DNA from: Rhodanobacter denitrificans
GTDB lineage: Bacteria; Pseudomonadota; Gammaproteobacteria; Xanthomonadales; Rhodanobacteraceae
Length of the DNA stretch: 64,000 nt
NCBI GenBank assembly: GCA_017848855.1
Contig: JAFIHF010000032.1
Span: 124,001-188,000, forward strand
Direction of reading: 5' to 3'
The stretch's first letter is position 1, and every line of letters starts with the position of its first letter. Both the position numbers and the translations under genes were made by a program. Below the pieces are notes generated by a model. That model ran no database searches. It was given only the letters and a program-made list of their open reading frames with translations, and had not been told where the DNA came from. Of the stretch, positions 42,001-49,316 are shown piece by piece.

Positions 42001-42111
42001 AGCGCCGGCAAGTTCCAGGTGCCGCCGGCCTATGCGGAAGCGATGTACGACCGCGCGATCCAGGCCCGCGCGCCCGGTGGCGCGGTGCTCACGGTGGTGC
42101 AGAAGCCATGA
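36100..42111 (+). CDS. Bacterial alpha-2-macroglobulin (YfhM-like)
   Basis: 2003-residue periplasmic protein that, by family knowledge, traps proteases through a bait region and a reactive thioester. An N-terminal membrane anchor (LRSAGILLAAVLLAAGGWFG, about residues 48-67) replaces the lipobox of E. coli YfhM. MG domains follow, with the central A2M signature in GQLGGYLFSDRGIYRPGDTF. The thioester motif CSEQ is at about Cys1510 (NYQHYCSEQIVSA), so this is the thioester-forming type. A Ser/Gly/Asp-rich linker near residues 578-606 (DSGSGEGDGSDAPGDN) is unusual. A penicillin-binding protein 1C gene follows, the standard partner, presumably repairing peptidoglycan breached during attack. Confidence 0.94.
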   Translation: MDLLRFLFLLPVRLLRAIGHLLGLLLRPLLGEVSWAAPGWMLAVRRRPLRSAGILLAAVLLAAGGWFGWHWYKNRPRPPEPQRISWKVVAPAVTDYSKPPIVVSPLELRFSGSAAPIERVGKAVADGIDLRPATKGQWTWVDDRTLRFTPAADWPVGQHYKVRFDVRKAFAPQARMADDSFGFDTVPFTATLGKGEFYQDPQDAIAKQVIVPVEFDYPVDSAQFERRVALALVDKDGKRGPALKFSVTYDAPRLHAWIHSQPLALPHDDGAVAVEVDSGVRSSRGGEGSKDALKTRVRIPGLYSLTVDELSPTLVDNDKYEPEQVLVANFGGAVRGSDVADAIHAWVLPARKAGEPAADDGSPYDWNVAEVGEDVLRQAQPLKLDLVSTESDYQALQSFKYHAVPGQRVYVRIGKGITSFGGYVLGKPVAQVFTVPDYPKLLRFVGGGSLLSLGGSKRVSVVSRNMPGMQVEIGRVLPDQLQHLVSLNQGDYSHPQLPYDFDESHIVERYEIKRGFPAGAPGQAHYEGVDLGQYLKPGRRGVFWLHLSGYDPAAAAKKASAAAKARALARQGLAPAPGSSTGAAADIDHGSSDDSGSGEGDGSDAPGDNRLIVVTDLGMLVKRVLDGSQDVFVQSIRSGQPVAGASVSVLAVNGQTLYTQSTGADGVVHFPSLKGLEREKKPALYVVSKGEDLSFLPIGAYDRQLDFSRFDIGGEANATNAGQLGGYLFSDRGIYRPGDTFHIGLIVRAADWARNVAGIPLEADIVDPRGTTVKQLPLTMDATGFGELSYTPAETAPTGTWAVNLYIMRGGKADTQIGSTTVQVKEFLPDQLKVAAKFSQSVAEGWVKPDRLKGLVDAQNLFGTPAAERTVEASLTLRPAWPAFHGWPDYHFYDIRRAKEGYEENLADGKTDAHGHAEFDLDLKKYADATYQLYFLAKVHEADGGRSVAAAAQTLVSANDWLVGYKSTDDLDYVSRNAVRKVRLVAIGPDAKSIALDGLKAQLVERRYVSVLTKQGSGVYKYESKLKEIPVDEKPLAIPAGGMDYALATDKPGDYALLILRGSDRKEVNRVSWSVAGNANLSRSLERNAELQLTLDKHDYKPGDTIHVAIHAPYAGSGLITIERDKVYAHAWFHADTSSSVQSITLPKDFEGNGYVNVQFVRDPSSDEIFMSPLSYGVVPFSVNLDARRDALTVDTPALAKPGDTVTFRLHAAQPAKVVLFAVDEGILQMARYKLGDPLQFFFRKKMLEVRTAQILDLILPDFEKLMSLAAAPGGDADAAISRQLNPFKRKRDKPVAYWSGIVDVNGERDFSYTVPDYFNGRLRVMAVAVSADRIGTVEGATTVRGDFVLSPNVPTTLAPGDEAEVSVGVANNLTDIGSKAVPVAVTLQTGPQLQVLGPATQSVSLASMREGVLRFRIKATDTLGSGHLAFVAGYGGKSAKQGIDVSVRPAAAYRTQVDVGRVASNSQAELKPLRPLYDAYASRDAAISSLPVVLAQGITSYLVNYQHYCSEQIVSAAVPRLVVAKWPVVPVFAHALQPAFGDKTISNDAALAQFLDVLHARQNGAGGFGLWSATPDAEPFVSDYAMNFLIEARERGVAVPQDMLDAGNQYLKQLAADDSLDTLDQLRQRAYAVYLLTRQGNVTTNDLAAVQKRLQDLYPKEWKNDLAAAWLAASYKLLKQDAEANRLLAGPLKLLTRAKAEEDFGYGYYYDPLTRDASVLYLVAKHFPLEAKALPPRVFENLAWPLAHGDYNTLSSAMTVLALDGYAKETAANLDKLGIEEVLANGSVKSIAQPQGGMLQGGTWSSAAQALRFVNHGELPAWRIATQGGYDRSAPAEAIRHGIEIVRDYTDTHGKPLGQVSVGEEIDVHLKIRATGDAGVGNVAIVDLLPGGFDPVLQTPPAAAPASEDNGDADGSAAAASAWRSPIGLSSSTWQPEYADIREDRVVIYGTATPDVREFIYRIKATSAGKFQVPPAYAEAMYDRAIQARAPGGAVLTVVQKP

Positions 42112-42155
42112 TCGAAACCGCATTGCCTCGCCTGCCGCGCAGAGCGACCGGCTTC

Positions 42156-42395
42156 GTGGGTCGGGATTCATCCCGACCAGCATCTCCGGCATGTCGGGCT
42201 GAAGCCCGACCCACGCGTCGTTTGCGTGCGGTGCCGCCGATGTCGTGGGTCGGGATTCATCCCGACCGGCGTCTCCGGCATGTCGGGCTGAAGCCCGACC
42301 TACGTGTCGTTTGCGTGCGGTGCCGCCGATGTCGTGGGTCGGGATTCATCCCGACCGGTGTCTCCGGCATGTCGGGCTGAAGCCCGACCTGCGCG
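42156..42395. repeat. 89-bp tandem palindromic array (GTCGGG family), about 2.7 units
   Basis: Units begin at 42156, 42245 and 42334. Each has two hairpins, GTCGGGATTCATCCCGAC and GTCGGGCTGAAGCCCGAC, separated by about 15 bases. Units differ by only a few bases, so the array expanded recently. It separates the alpha-2-macroglobulin and pbpC genes. A related pair is at 58660-58706. Confidence 0.92.
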
Positions 42396-42428
42396 TCGTG
42401 TGTGGATGAGGAACGGGATGAGGGCTGT

Positions 42429-44795
42429 GTGTCCGTCGCGAGCTTTCTGAAGGAGCGCCTGATCCGCTGGCAAAACTGGCTGGCCGCCCTCGCGCTGTTC
42501 GCCATCGTGCTCGCGGGCTGCCGGCTGTGGCCGCACCAGCCCCTGCGCGAACGCCTGCCCAGCTCCACCGCGTTCTACGACGACAGCGGCCACCTGCTGC
42601 GGCTGACGCTCGCCAGCGACCAGCAATACCGCCTCTGGGTGCCGCTGCGATCCATTTCGCCACAACTCGTCGAAGGCGTGCTGCTGCACGAGGATCGCTG
42701 GTTCCGCTGGCATCCGGGCTTCAACCCCTGGGGGCTCGTGCGCGGCGCCTGGGTCACCTATGTGCGGCATCGCCATCCGCAGGGTGGCTCCACCATCACC
42801 ATGCAGCTGGCGCGCCTGTTGTGGCAGCTGGATACGCGCACGCCGCTGGGCAAGCTGCGCCAGATCGGCCGCGCGCTGCAGCTGGAACTGTTCTATTCCA
42901 AGCGCGACATCCTGGAGGCCTACCTCAACGACGCGCCCTACGGCGGCAACGTGCAGGGCGTGGGCGCGGCCAGCCTCGCGTACTTCGGCAAGCCGGCCGG
43001 TGCGCTCAGCTTGCCGGAGGCGCTGACGCTGGCGGTGATTCCGCAGGACCCGGCGCGGCCGCTGCAGTCGGGCGGCACGCTGATCAATCCCGCCCTCGCG
43101 CAGGCGCGCAACCGCCTGTACGCGCGCTGGCTACGCCGGCATCCGCGCGATGCCGCGCTGCAACCCCTGTTCGCGCTGCCGCTGACGCTGCGCCCCTTGT
43201 CGAGGCTGCCGTTCGAGGCGCCGCACGCGGTGGACCAGCTGCTGGCCGCGCAGCGCCTGGGCGGCGACACGCTGCCGCCCATCGTGACCACCACGGTCGA
43301 CCTCGGCCTGCAGCACGCGCTGGAGCGGCAGGTGGCGAACTACGTGCAGCGCAACGCGCCGCGCGGCATCCGCAACGCGGCGGCGCTGCTGATCGACACG
43401 CGCGACATGGGCATCAAGGCGATGGTGGGCTCGGCGAACTACTTCGACGCCGGCATCGAGGGCCAGGTCAACGGCACCGATGCGAAGCGCTCGCCCGGCT
43501 CCACGCTGAAACCCTTCATCTACGCGCTGGGTTTCGATCAGGGCGTGCTGCATCCGCAGACCGTGCTGCGCGACGTGCCCAGCTCGTTCGGCCCGTACAC
43601 GCCGGAGAATTTCGACGGGCATTTCCTCGGGCCGGTCACCGCCACCCAGGCGCTGATCCGCAGCCGCAACATCCCCGCCGTGTGGGTGGCTTCGCAGCTG
43701 CACCAGCCCAGCCTGTACGATTTCCTGCGCGAGGCTGGCGTGAGCCGCCTGGCCAGCGAGCAGCACTACGGCCTGGCCCTGGTACTGGGCGGCGGCGAGG
43801 TCACCATGCAGGAGCTGGGCGATCTCTACGCGATGCTGGCGAACCGCGGCGTGCTGCAGCCCTTGCGCCTGCGCGCGGACGATCCGCAGCCAGCCGGCAC
43901 GCGTCTCTTGAGCGACGCCGCCAGCTTCATGGCGATGGACATGCTGCGGCAGAACCCGCGCCCCGACGCATCCTTCGGCAACGAACGCGCGCAGCTGCCG
44001 GTGGCGTGGAAGACGGGCACGTCGTGGGCCTTCCACGACGCCTGGACCGCCGGCAGCTTCGGCCCTTGGGTGCTGGTGGTGTGGGTGGGCAATTTCGACG
44101 GCACGGCGAACCCCGCCTTCGTGGGCGTGGAGGCCGCCGCGCCGCTGTTTTTCCAGATCGTCGATGCGCTGCGCGCCGAGCGCCCGCACCTGCGCGAGCC
44201 GATCCGTCGCATGCCGGCGGACCTGAAGCGCGTGGAGATCTGCCTCGCCAGCGGCGAGCTGCCCAGCCAGTGGTGCCCGCAGCGCGGCTGGACCTGGTTC
44301 ATCCCCGGCAAGTCGCCGATCCGCGTGGGCAACATCTACCGCCCGCTGGTGATCGACGACGCCAGCGGCCTGCCGGCGTGCCCGCCGTATGCGGGCAAGC
44401 GCACGCACGTGGAGGTGTTCGAGTTCTGGCCCTCCGATCTCGCCCACGTGTTCGCGCAGGCCGGCATCCCGCGGCGCAAGCCGCCGCAGAACCCGGCCTG
44501 CCGCGATGCCGGCCAGCCCGTGGGCGATCCGCCGCGGATCACCTCGCCGCTGCGCGCCAGCACCTACGCGATGCGCCTCGATCAAACCCGGCCCACGCCG
44601 ATCGCGTTCAGTGCCACCGCCGACGCCGACACGCATGCGCTGTACTGGTTCGTCGACGACGCCTACGTGGGGCAGGGCACGCCGGGCAACAGCCTGTTCT
44701 GGCAACCGCGCAGCGCCGGCAGCTACCGCGTGCGCGTGGTGGACGACCATGGCCGCAGCGATACACGCGCACTCGAGGTGAGCCTGGTTCAATGA
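42429..44795 (+). CDS. pbpC: Penicillin-binding protein 1C
   Basis: About 788 residues, bifunctional peptidoglycan synthase. An N-terminal membrane helix (WLAALALFAIVLAGCRLWP) precedes the GT51 transglycosylase domain with LLHEDRWFRWHPGFNPWGLV and QGGSTITMQLARLLWQLDTR. The transpeptidase domain has SxxK in KRSPGSTLKPFIYALG, the RSRNIPA motif and WKTGTSWAF. The C-terminal BiPBP_C domain follows (RITSPLRASTYAMRLDQT). GTG 42429 has GAGGG a few bases upstream; an in-frame GTG at 42402 is the alternative. It follows the alpha-2-macroglobulin gene, a conserved pair. Confidence 0.93.
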   Translation: MSVASFLKERLIRWQNWLAALALFAIVLAGCRLWPHQPLRERLPSSTAFYDDSGHLLRLTLASDQQYRLWVPLRSISPQLVEGVLLHEDRWFRWHPGFNPWGLVRGAWVTYVRHRHPQGGSTITMQLARLLWQLDTRTPLGKLRQIGRALQLELFYSKRDILEAYLNDAPYGGNVQGVGAASLAYFGKPAGALSLPEALTLAVIPQDPARPLQSGGTLINPALAQARNRLYARWLRRHPRDAALQPLFALPLTLRPLSRLPFEAPHAVDQLLAAQRLGGDTLPPIVTTTVDLGLQHALERQVANYVQRNAPRGIRNAAALLIDTRDMGIKAMVGSANYFDAGIEGQVNGTDAKRSPGSTLKPFIYALGFDQGVLHPQTVLRDVPSSFGPYTPENFDGHFLGPVTATQALIRSRNIPAVWVASQLHQPSLYDFLREAGVSRLASEQHYGLALVLGGGEVTMQELGDLYAMLANRGVLQPLRLRADDPQPAGTRLLSDAASFMAMDMLRQNPRPDASFGNERAQLPVAWKTGTSWAFHDAWTAGSFGPWVLVVWVGNFDGTANPAFVGVEAAAPLFFQIVDALRAERPHLREPIRRMPADLKRVEICLASGELPSQWCPQRGWTWFIPGKSPIRVGNIYRPLVIDDASGLPACPPYAGKRTHVEVFEFWPSDLAHVFAQAGIPRRKPPQNPACRDAGQPVGDPPRITSPLRASTYAMRLDQTRPTPIAFSATADADTHALYWFVDDAYVGQGTPGNSLFWQPRSAGSYRVRVVDDHGRSDTRALEVSLVQ

Positions 44796-44850
44796 GTTTG
44801 CCGCGCTGATGTATGCTCGGACGCTTGCCGTCGCACAGGGGCGTTCGCGC

Positions 44851-46140
44851 ATGAAGCAAGCACCGGTTCCGTCGTACTACCGCAGCACCGCCACGCCGTA
44901 CGCGGCGCATGTGCCGCTGCAGGGACGGCAGGAAACCCGCATCGCCATCGTCGGCGGCGGCTACGCCGGATTGAACACCGCGCTGGGCCTGGCCGAACGC
45001 GGCGTGCGCGACGTGGTGCTGCTGGAGCGCGAACAGATCGGCTTCGGCGCCTCCGGCCGCAACGGCGGCTTCGTGTTCGCGGGCTATTCGCTGGGCGAGC
45101 AGGCCTTGCTCGACCAGCTCGGCGCGGCGCGCGCCCGCGCGCTGTTCGGCCTCACCACCGCGGCGGTGCAGCGCATCCGCGAACGCATCGCCAGGTACGC
45201 CATCGCCTGCGACGCGGTGGACGAGGGCGTGATCTGGGCCAACTGGTTCCGCGACCCCGCCGTGCTGCGCCGGCGCCAGCAGCTCCTGGCCGAACACTAC
45301 GGCGTGCACTGGGACTGGCTTCCGCAGGAGGAGCTGCGCGAGCGCGTGCGCAGCCGGCGCTACCACGACGCTCTGTTCGAACGCAACGCGCTGCACTTGC
45401 ATCCGCTGAACTACGCCATCGGCCTCGCCGCCGCGGCGAGCGCGCAGGGCGTGCGCATCCACGAGGACAGCGACGTGTGGCGGCTCCGGCGCGAGGGTGC
45501 GCGCTGGCTGCTCGGCACGCCGCACGGCGAACTCGTGGCCGAGCAGGTGGTGCTGGCCTGCGGCGGCTATCTCGCGGGCCTGCAGAAAACCATCGACCGC
45601 GCGGTGCTGCCGATCGCCACCTACGCGATGGCCACCGAGCCGCTGGGCGATCGTCTCGCCGAATGCCTCGCCACGCGCGCCGCGGTCTACGACACGCGCT
45701 TCGCGTTCGACTACTACCGCCCGCTGCCGGACACGCGCCTGCTCTGGGGCGGCCGCATCTCGATCCGCAACCGCTCGCCGCAGGCGGTACAGCGCCTGCT
45801 CCGGCATGACTTGTCGCGGGTGTTCCCGGCCTTGAAGGATGCGAAGATCGACTACGCATGGTCGGGCCTGATGAGCTACGCGCGCCACCAGATGCCCCAG
45901 CTGGGCAGCGCCGGCGACGGCCTGTGGTGGGCGCAAGCCTTCGGCGGCCACGGCCTCGCGCCCACCTGTGCGGCGGGCGAACTGCTGGCCGCGGCGATCG
46001 CCGAGGGCGACCAGGGCTGGCGCCAGTTCGCCGACTACGGACTGGCGAGCGTGCGCAAGCCGTTCGGCCTGCTCGCCGCGCAATGCAGCTACTGGTGGCA
46101 GCAGGCGCGCGATGGCTTCAAGACGAGGTTGGAAGGATGA
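44851..46140 (+). CDS. FAD-dependent oxidoreductase of the DAO family (PuuB/OrdL-like)
   Basis: 429 residues. The FAD-binding dinucleotide fold is [20 protein letters not shown] (about residues 30-49), followed by [20 protein letters not shown], the hallmark of gamma-glutamylputrescine oxidase-like DAO enzymes. The C-terminal FAD contact is [20 protein letters not shown]. Such enzymes oxidise amines or amino acids; the substrate here is unknown. ATG 44851 is preferred over 44809. It overlaps csaA by 4 bp. Confidence 0.9.
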   Translation: MKQAPVPSYYRSTATPYAAHVPLQGRQETRIAIVGGGYAGLNTALGLAERGVRDVVLLEREQIGFGASGRNGGFVFAGYSLGEQALLDQLGAARARALFGLTTAAVQRIRERIARYAIACDAVDEGVIWANWFRDPAVLRRRQQLLAEHYGVHWDWLPQEELRERVRSRRYHDALFERNALHLHPLNYAIGLAAAASAQGVRIHEDSDVWRLRREGARWLLGTPHGELVAEQVVLACGGYLAGLQKTIDRAVLPIATYAMATEPLGDRLAECLATRAAVYDTRFAFDYYRPLPDTRLLWGGRISIRNRSPQAVQRLLRHDLSRVFPALKDAKIDYAWSGLMSYARHQMPQLGSAGDGLWWAQAFGGHGLAPTCAAGELLAAAIAEGDQGWRQFADYGLASVRKPFGLLAAQCSYWWQQARDGFKTRLEG

Positions 46141-46478
46141 GCGAAACCGCGGAAATCAGCTGGGCCGATTTCGAGAAGGTGCTGATCGTGGCCGGCACGG
46201 TCATCCGGGTGGAAGCCTTTCCCGAGGCGCGCAAGCCGGCGTGGAAGGTGTGGGTGGACTTCGGCCCGTACGGCGAGAAGAAGACCAGCGCGCAGATCGC
46301 CGCGCTGTATTCCGCCGAGCAGTTGCTCGGCCGGCAGGTCGTGGGCGTGATCAACTTCCCCGAGAAGCAGATCGGCCCGTTCCGCTCGCAATTCCTGCTC
46401 ACCGGTTTCCCCACGCCCGACGGCGTGGTGCTCACCGCGATCGAGCGCTCGGTGCCGAACGGCACGCGGCTGGCTTGA
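46137..46478 (+). CDS. csaA: CsaA-like tRNA-binding domain protein
   Basis: 113-residue stand-alone OB-fold (EMAP II/Arc1-like) protein. Core: [20 protein letters not shown], then [20 protein letters not shown] and [20 protein letters not shown], typical of CsaA. In Bacillus it was described as a chaperone for secretion; tRNA binding is inferred from the fold. Its ATG lies in the stop of the oxidoreductase gene (ATGA). It is convergent with the TSUP permease gene. Confidence 0.92.
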   Translation: MSETAEISWADFEKVLIVAGTVIRVEAFPEARKPAWKVWVDFGPYGEKKTSAQIAALYSAEQLLGRQVVGVINFPEKQIGPFRSQFLLTGFPTPDGVVLTAIERSVPNGTRLA

Positions 46479-46499
46479 GAGCTCTGAGATCATTGCCGC

Positions 46500-47249
46500 T
46501 CAACGCAGCACGCGCACCGCGTTGTTGATGCCCAGCGCCAGTACCGCGAGCCCGGCCAGCACGGTGGCGGCGCGGGCCGGGATGCGGCGGATGAAGAACG
46601 CGCCGAACGGCGCGGCGAGGATGCCGCCGACGATCAGGCCCAGCACCGCCACCACGTGGCCGGCGCCGATGCCATACAGAAAGCCGGCGCTGGCAGCGAC
46701 GCTCACCACGCACTTGGCCAGGTGCACGCTGCCGATCACCGCGCGCGGCTGCAGCCCGCGGGCGAGCAGGGTGGTGGCGGTGAGCGCGCTCCAGCCGCCG
46801 CCGCCCACCGCGTCCACGAAGCCGGCGGCGAGGCCCAGCAGCGGCGTGCCGCGCGGCGGCTCGCTGCGCTCGCCGGGGCGTTTCGCGCCGCGCAGCAGCA
46901 GGAACAGGCCCATGCCGAGCAGGTAGGGCGTCAGCGCGATGCGCATCCAGTCGGTGGGCAGGTGCACCGCCAGCCACACGCCGAGCAGGGCGCCGAGCAC
47001 GCCGGGGATCGCCAGCGCGAGGAACAGCTTCCGCTTCACGTTGCCGGCGGCGAGATGGCTCAGCCCCGAGGCGCCGCAGGTGAAGGCCTCGGCGTAGTGC
47101 ACGCTGGCGCTGGCCAGCACCGGCGGCATGCCCAGGCCCAGCAGCAGGCCGGCCGAGGTCACGCCGTAGGCCATGCCCAGGGCGCCGTCCACCAGCTGCG
47201 CGGCGGCGCCCACGAGGGCAAAGACTAGGAATTCCGGCAGGGCGCTCAT
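46500..47249 (-). CDS. TSUP (TauE/SafE) family permease
   Basis: 249-residue polytopic membrane protein of the TauE/SafE family, which moves sulfite, sulfonates or related anions. Two homologous halves are visible: FALVGAAAQLVDGALGMAYG with SASVHYAEAFTCGASGLSH, and LGLAAGFVDAVGGGGWSALT with VIGSVHLAKCVVSVAASAGF. The divergent cysJIH genes point to a sulfur-compound substrate, by context. The start is ATG 47249; a GTG at 47255 is in frame. Confidence 0.9.
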   Translation of the reverse strand: MSALPEFLVFALVGAAAQLVDGALGMAYGVTSAGLLLGLGMPPVLASASVHYAEAFTCGASGLSHLAAGNVKRKLFLALAIPGVLGALLGVWLAVHLPTDWMRIALTPYLLGMGLFLLLRGAKRPGERSEPPRGTPLLGLAAGFVDAVGGGGWSALTATTLLARGLQPRAVIGSVHLAKCVVSVAASAGFLYGIGAGHVVAVLGLIVGGILAAPFGAFFIRRIPARAATVLAGLAVLALGINNAVRVLR

Positions 47250-47378
47250 CGGCACTCGCAGCGAGGTGGTGGCGGCATGTCAGCACGCGCGCCCGCGTGC
47301 CGGAAATGAACCGCCCGCATAAGCACATGCCGACAAGTGTTTTCAGGCCTCACGGCGGCGGACCTAGCATGGCCATCA

Positions 47379-47394
47379 AGACGTATGGACGTCC
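47379..47394. promoter_or_regulatory. Met-box-like repeat upstream of cysJ
   Basis: Two adjacent 8-mers AGACGTAT and GGACGTCC match the MetJ half-site AGACGTCT at 7 and 6 of 8 positions. The site is 14 bp before the cysJ ATG, near its ribosome-binding site, and lies between cysJ and the divergent TSUP gene. A similar site is at 53037-53060. Confidence 0.45.
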
Positions 47395-47407
47395 AAAAGG
47401 AAAGACC

Positions 47408-49228
47408 ATGAACGCTGCCGCCCGACCGATATTGCCGACGCCCGGCCTGGCCGCCGAACGGCTGGCGCTGCTGCACCGGCTGACCGAGGGCCTGCCGCCG
47501 GCGGACCTGTACTGGATCTCGGCGTGGAGCGCCGCGCTGGCCGCGCAATCCACCCGCGTGGTGCTGCCGTCCGCCGCGCCGGCGGAGGCGCCGAACGCGG
47601 CCACGGCCGAGCGGCTGACCGTGCTCTACGGCAGCCAGACCGGCAACTCGCGCCGGGTGGCCGAGCGGCTGGCCGAGCGTGCCACCGCGGCGGGGCTGAA
47701 CGTGCGCATCCTGCGCACCGGCGCCTACGCCGTGCGCGAGCTGGCGCAGGAGCGGCACCTGGTGCTGGTGATCAGCAGCCAGGGCGACGGCGATCCGCCG
47801 GACGACGCGCTGGGCTTCGTCGAGTTCCTGAGCGGCAAGCGCGCGCCGAAGCTGCCGCAGCTGAAGTTCGCCGTGCTGGGCCTGGGCGATTCCAGCTACC
47901 CGCAGTTCTGCGCGGTGAGCCGCCGGCTCGACGCGCGCTTCGCCGAACTGGGCGCGCAGCGCTTCGCCGAACTGGGCGAGGCCGACGTGGATTTCGAGGC
48001 GCCCAGCGCGAGCTGGAGCGAAGGCGTGCTGGCCAAGGCGCGCGAGGCGCTGGGCGCGCCCGCCGCGGCGAACCTGCGGCCGGTGGCCCTGCATGCGGTG
48101 AACAGCGCGCAGCACGACCGCGATAACCCGTTCGCCGCCGAGGTGCTGGAGAACCAGCGTATCGTCTCGCGCGACAGCGACCGCGAGGTGCGCCATCTGG
48201 AACTGTCGCTGCAGGGCTCGGGCCTGCGCTACGAGCCGGGCGACGCGCTGGGCGTGTGGCCGCGCAACCCGGCCGTGCTGGTGGACGAGTGGCTGCGCGA
48301 GCTGCGCCTGGACGGCGAGCAGGAAGTGGCGCACGACGGTCGCCGCCTGCCGCTGCGCCGCTGGCTCAGCCACGAGCGCGAGCTGACCCGGCTCAGCCGC
48401 CCGCTGCTGGCCGCGCACGCCGCCGCCAGCGGCGACAAGGAACTCGCGCGCGTGCTGGAACCGGAGCAGCGCGAGGCGCTGGCCCGCCTGCTCGACACGC
48501 ATCAACCGATCGACCTGCTGCGCCGCCATCCGGTGGGCTGGAACGCGGAGCAGCTGGTCGCCGCGCTGCGCCCGCTCACGCCACGCCTGTATTCCATCGC
48601 CTCCAGCCCGAAGGCGGTGGGCGAGGACGAGGTGCATCTCACGGTGGGCGTGGTGGCGTACGAGGCGCACGGCAGCGCGCATCTCGGCGCGGCCTCGGCC
48701 TTCCTCGCCGCGGCCGGCGACGACGAGCGGGTGCCGGTGTTCGTGGAGGCCAACGAGCGCTTCCGCCTGCCGGGCGACACTGCGCGCGACATCATCATGA
48801 TCGGCCCGGGCACCGGCGTGGCGCCGTTCCGCGCCTTCGTGCAGGAGCGCCAGGCCGTGGGCGCCGCGGGGCGCAACTGGCTGTTCTTCGGCAATCGCCA
48901 TTTCGCGCAGGACTTCCTCTACCAGACCGAGTGGCAGCAGGCGTTGAAGGATGGCGCGCTGCATCGGCTCGACCTGGCGTTTTCGCGCGATACGTCCAGC
49001 AAGGTCTATGTACAGGATCGGATCAAGGCGCACGGGCGCGAACTGTACGCCTGGTTGCGCGATGGCGCACACCTCTACGTCTGCGGCGACGCGACGCACA
49101 TGGCGAAGGACGTGCACGAGGCGCTGGTCGATACGGCCGTGGCCCACGGCGGGCTCAGCATCGAGGACGCGCGCGGCTGGCTGGGCGAGCTGCTACAGGA
49201 AGGGCGCTATGCCCGCGATGTTTATTGA
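47408..49228 (+). CDS. cysJ: Sulfite reductase flavoprotein alpha subunit CysJ
   Basis: 606 residues. The flavodoxin-like FMN domain begins LTVLYGSQTGNSRRVAERLA (about residues 70-90), with ISSQGDGDPPDDALGF and LGLGDSSYPQFCAVSRR. The FAD/NADPH reductase part shows RLYSIASSPKAVGEDEVHLT, IIMIGPGTGVAPFRAFVQER and the C-terminal LYVCGDATHMAKDVHEAL. It passes electrons from NADPH to CysI. ATG 47408 has AAGGAAAG just upstream; the frame opens earlier at 47297 without similarity. A hairpin separates it from cysI. Confidence 0.95.
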   Translation: MNAAARPILPTPGLAAERLALLHRLTEGLPPADLYWISAWSAALAAQSTRVVLPSAAPAEAPNAATAERLTVLYGSQTGNSRRVAERLAERATAAGLNVRILRTGAYAVRELAQERHLVLVISSQGDGDPPDDALGFVEFLSGKRAPKLPQLKFAVLGLGDSSYPQFCAVSRRLDARFAELGAQRFAELGEADVDFEAPSASWSEGVLAKAREALGAPAAANLRPVALHAVNSAQHDRDNPFAAEVLENQRIVSRDSDREVRHLELSLQGSGLRYEPGDALGVWPRNPAVLVDEWLRELRLDGEQEVAHDGRRLPLRRWLSHERELTRLSRPLLAAHAAASGDKELARVLEPEQREALARLLDTHQPIDLLRRHPVGWNAEQLVAALRPLTPRLYSIASSPKAVGEDEVHLTVGVVAYEAHGSAHLGAASAFLAAAGDDERVPVFVEANERFRLPGDTARDIIMIGPGTGVAPFRAFVQERQAVGAAGRNWLFFGNRHFAQDFLYQTEWQQALKDGALHRLDLAFSRDTSSKVYVQDRIKAHGRELYAWLRDGAHLYVCGDATHMAKDVHEALVDTAVAHGGLSIEDARGWLGELLQEGRYARDVY

Positions 49229-49243
49229 GAAATGCTTCGCGCC

Positions 49244-49285
49244 TGAAGCCGCTCCTACAGCGATGCGCATGTAGGAGCGGCTTCA
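49244..49285. repeat. TGTAGGAGCGGC-type palindromic repeat between cysJ and cysI
   Basis: TGAAGCCGCTCCTACA (49244-49259) and its reverse complement (49270-49285) frame a 10-base loop. A 16-bp perfect stem inside the cysJIH message could protect the cysJ segment or reduce read-through to cysI. Confidence 0.85.
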
Positions 49286-49316
49286 GCCGCGACCCCGGAT
49301 GCTCCAGAGAATCCCC

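Noticed and set aside
37834-42192. 1452-codon open frame opposite the alpha-2-macroglobulin gene
   Set aside because: Same reason; low-complexity Val/Ala/His/Arg product antisense to a clear gene.
42156-42395. Possible CRISPR array
   Set aside because: Unit is nearly identical throughout (no unique spacers) and contains two palindromes; no cas genes nearby.
42156-42776. Open frames across the 89-bp array on both strands
   Set aside because: Products are repeats of the array; no start sites or conserved domain.
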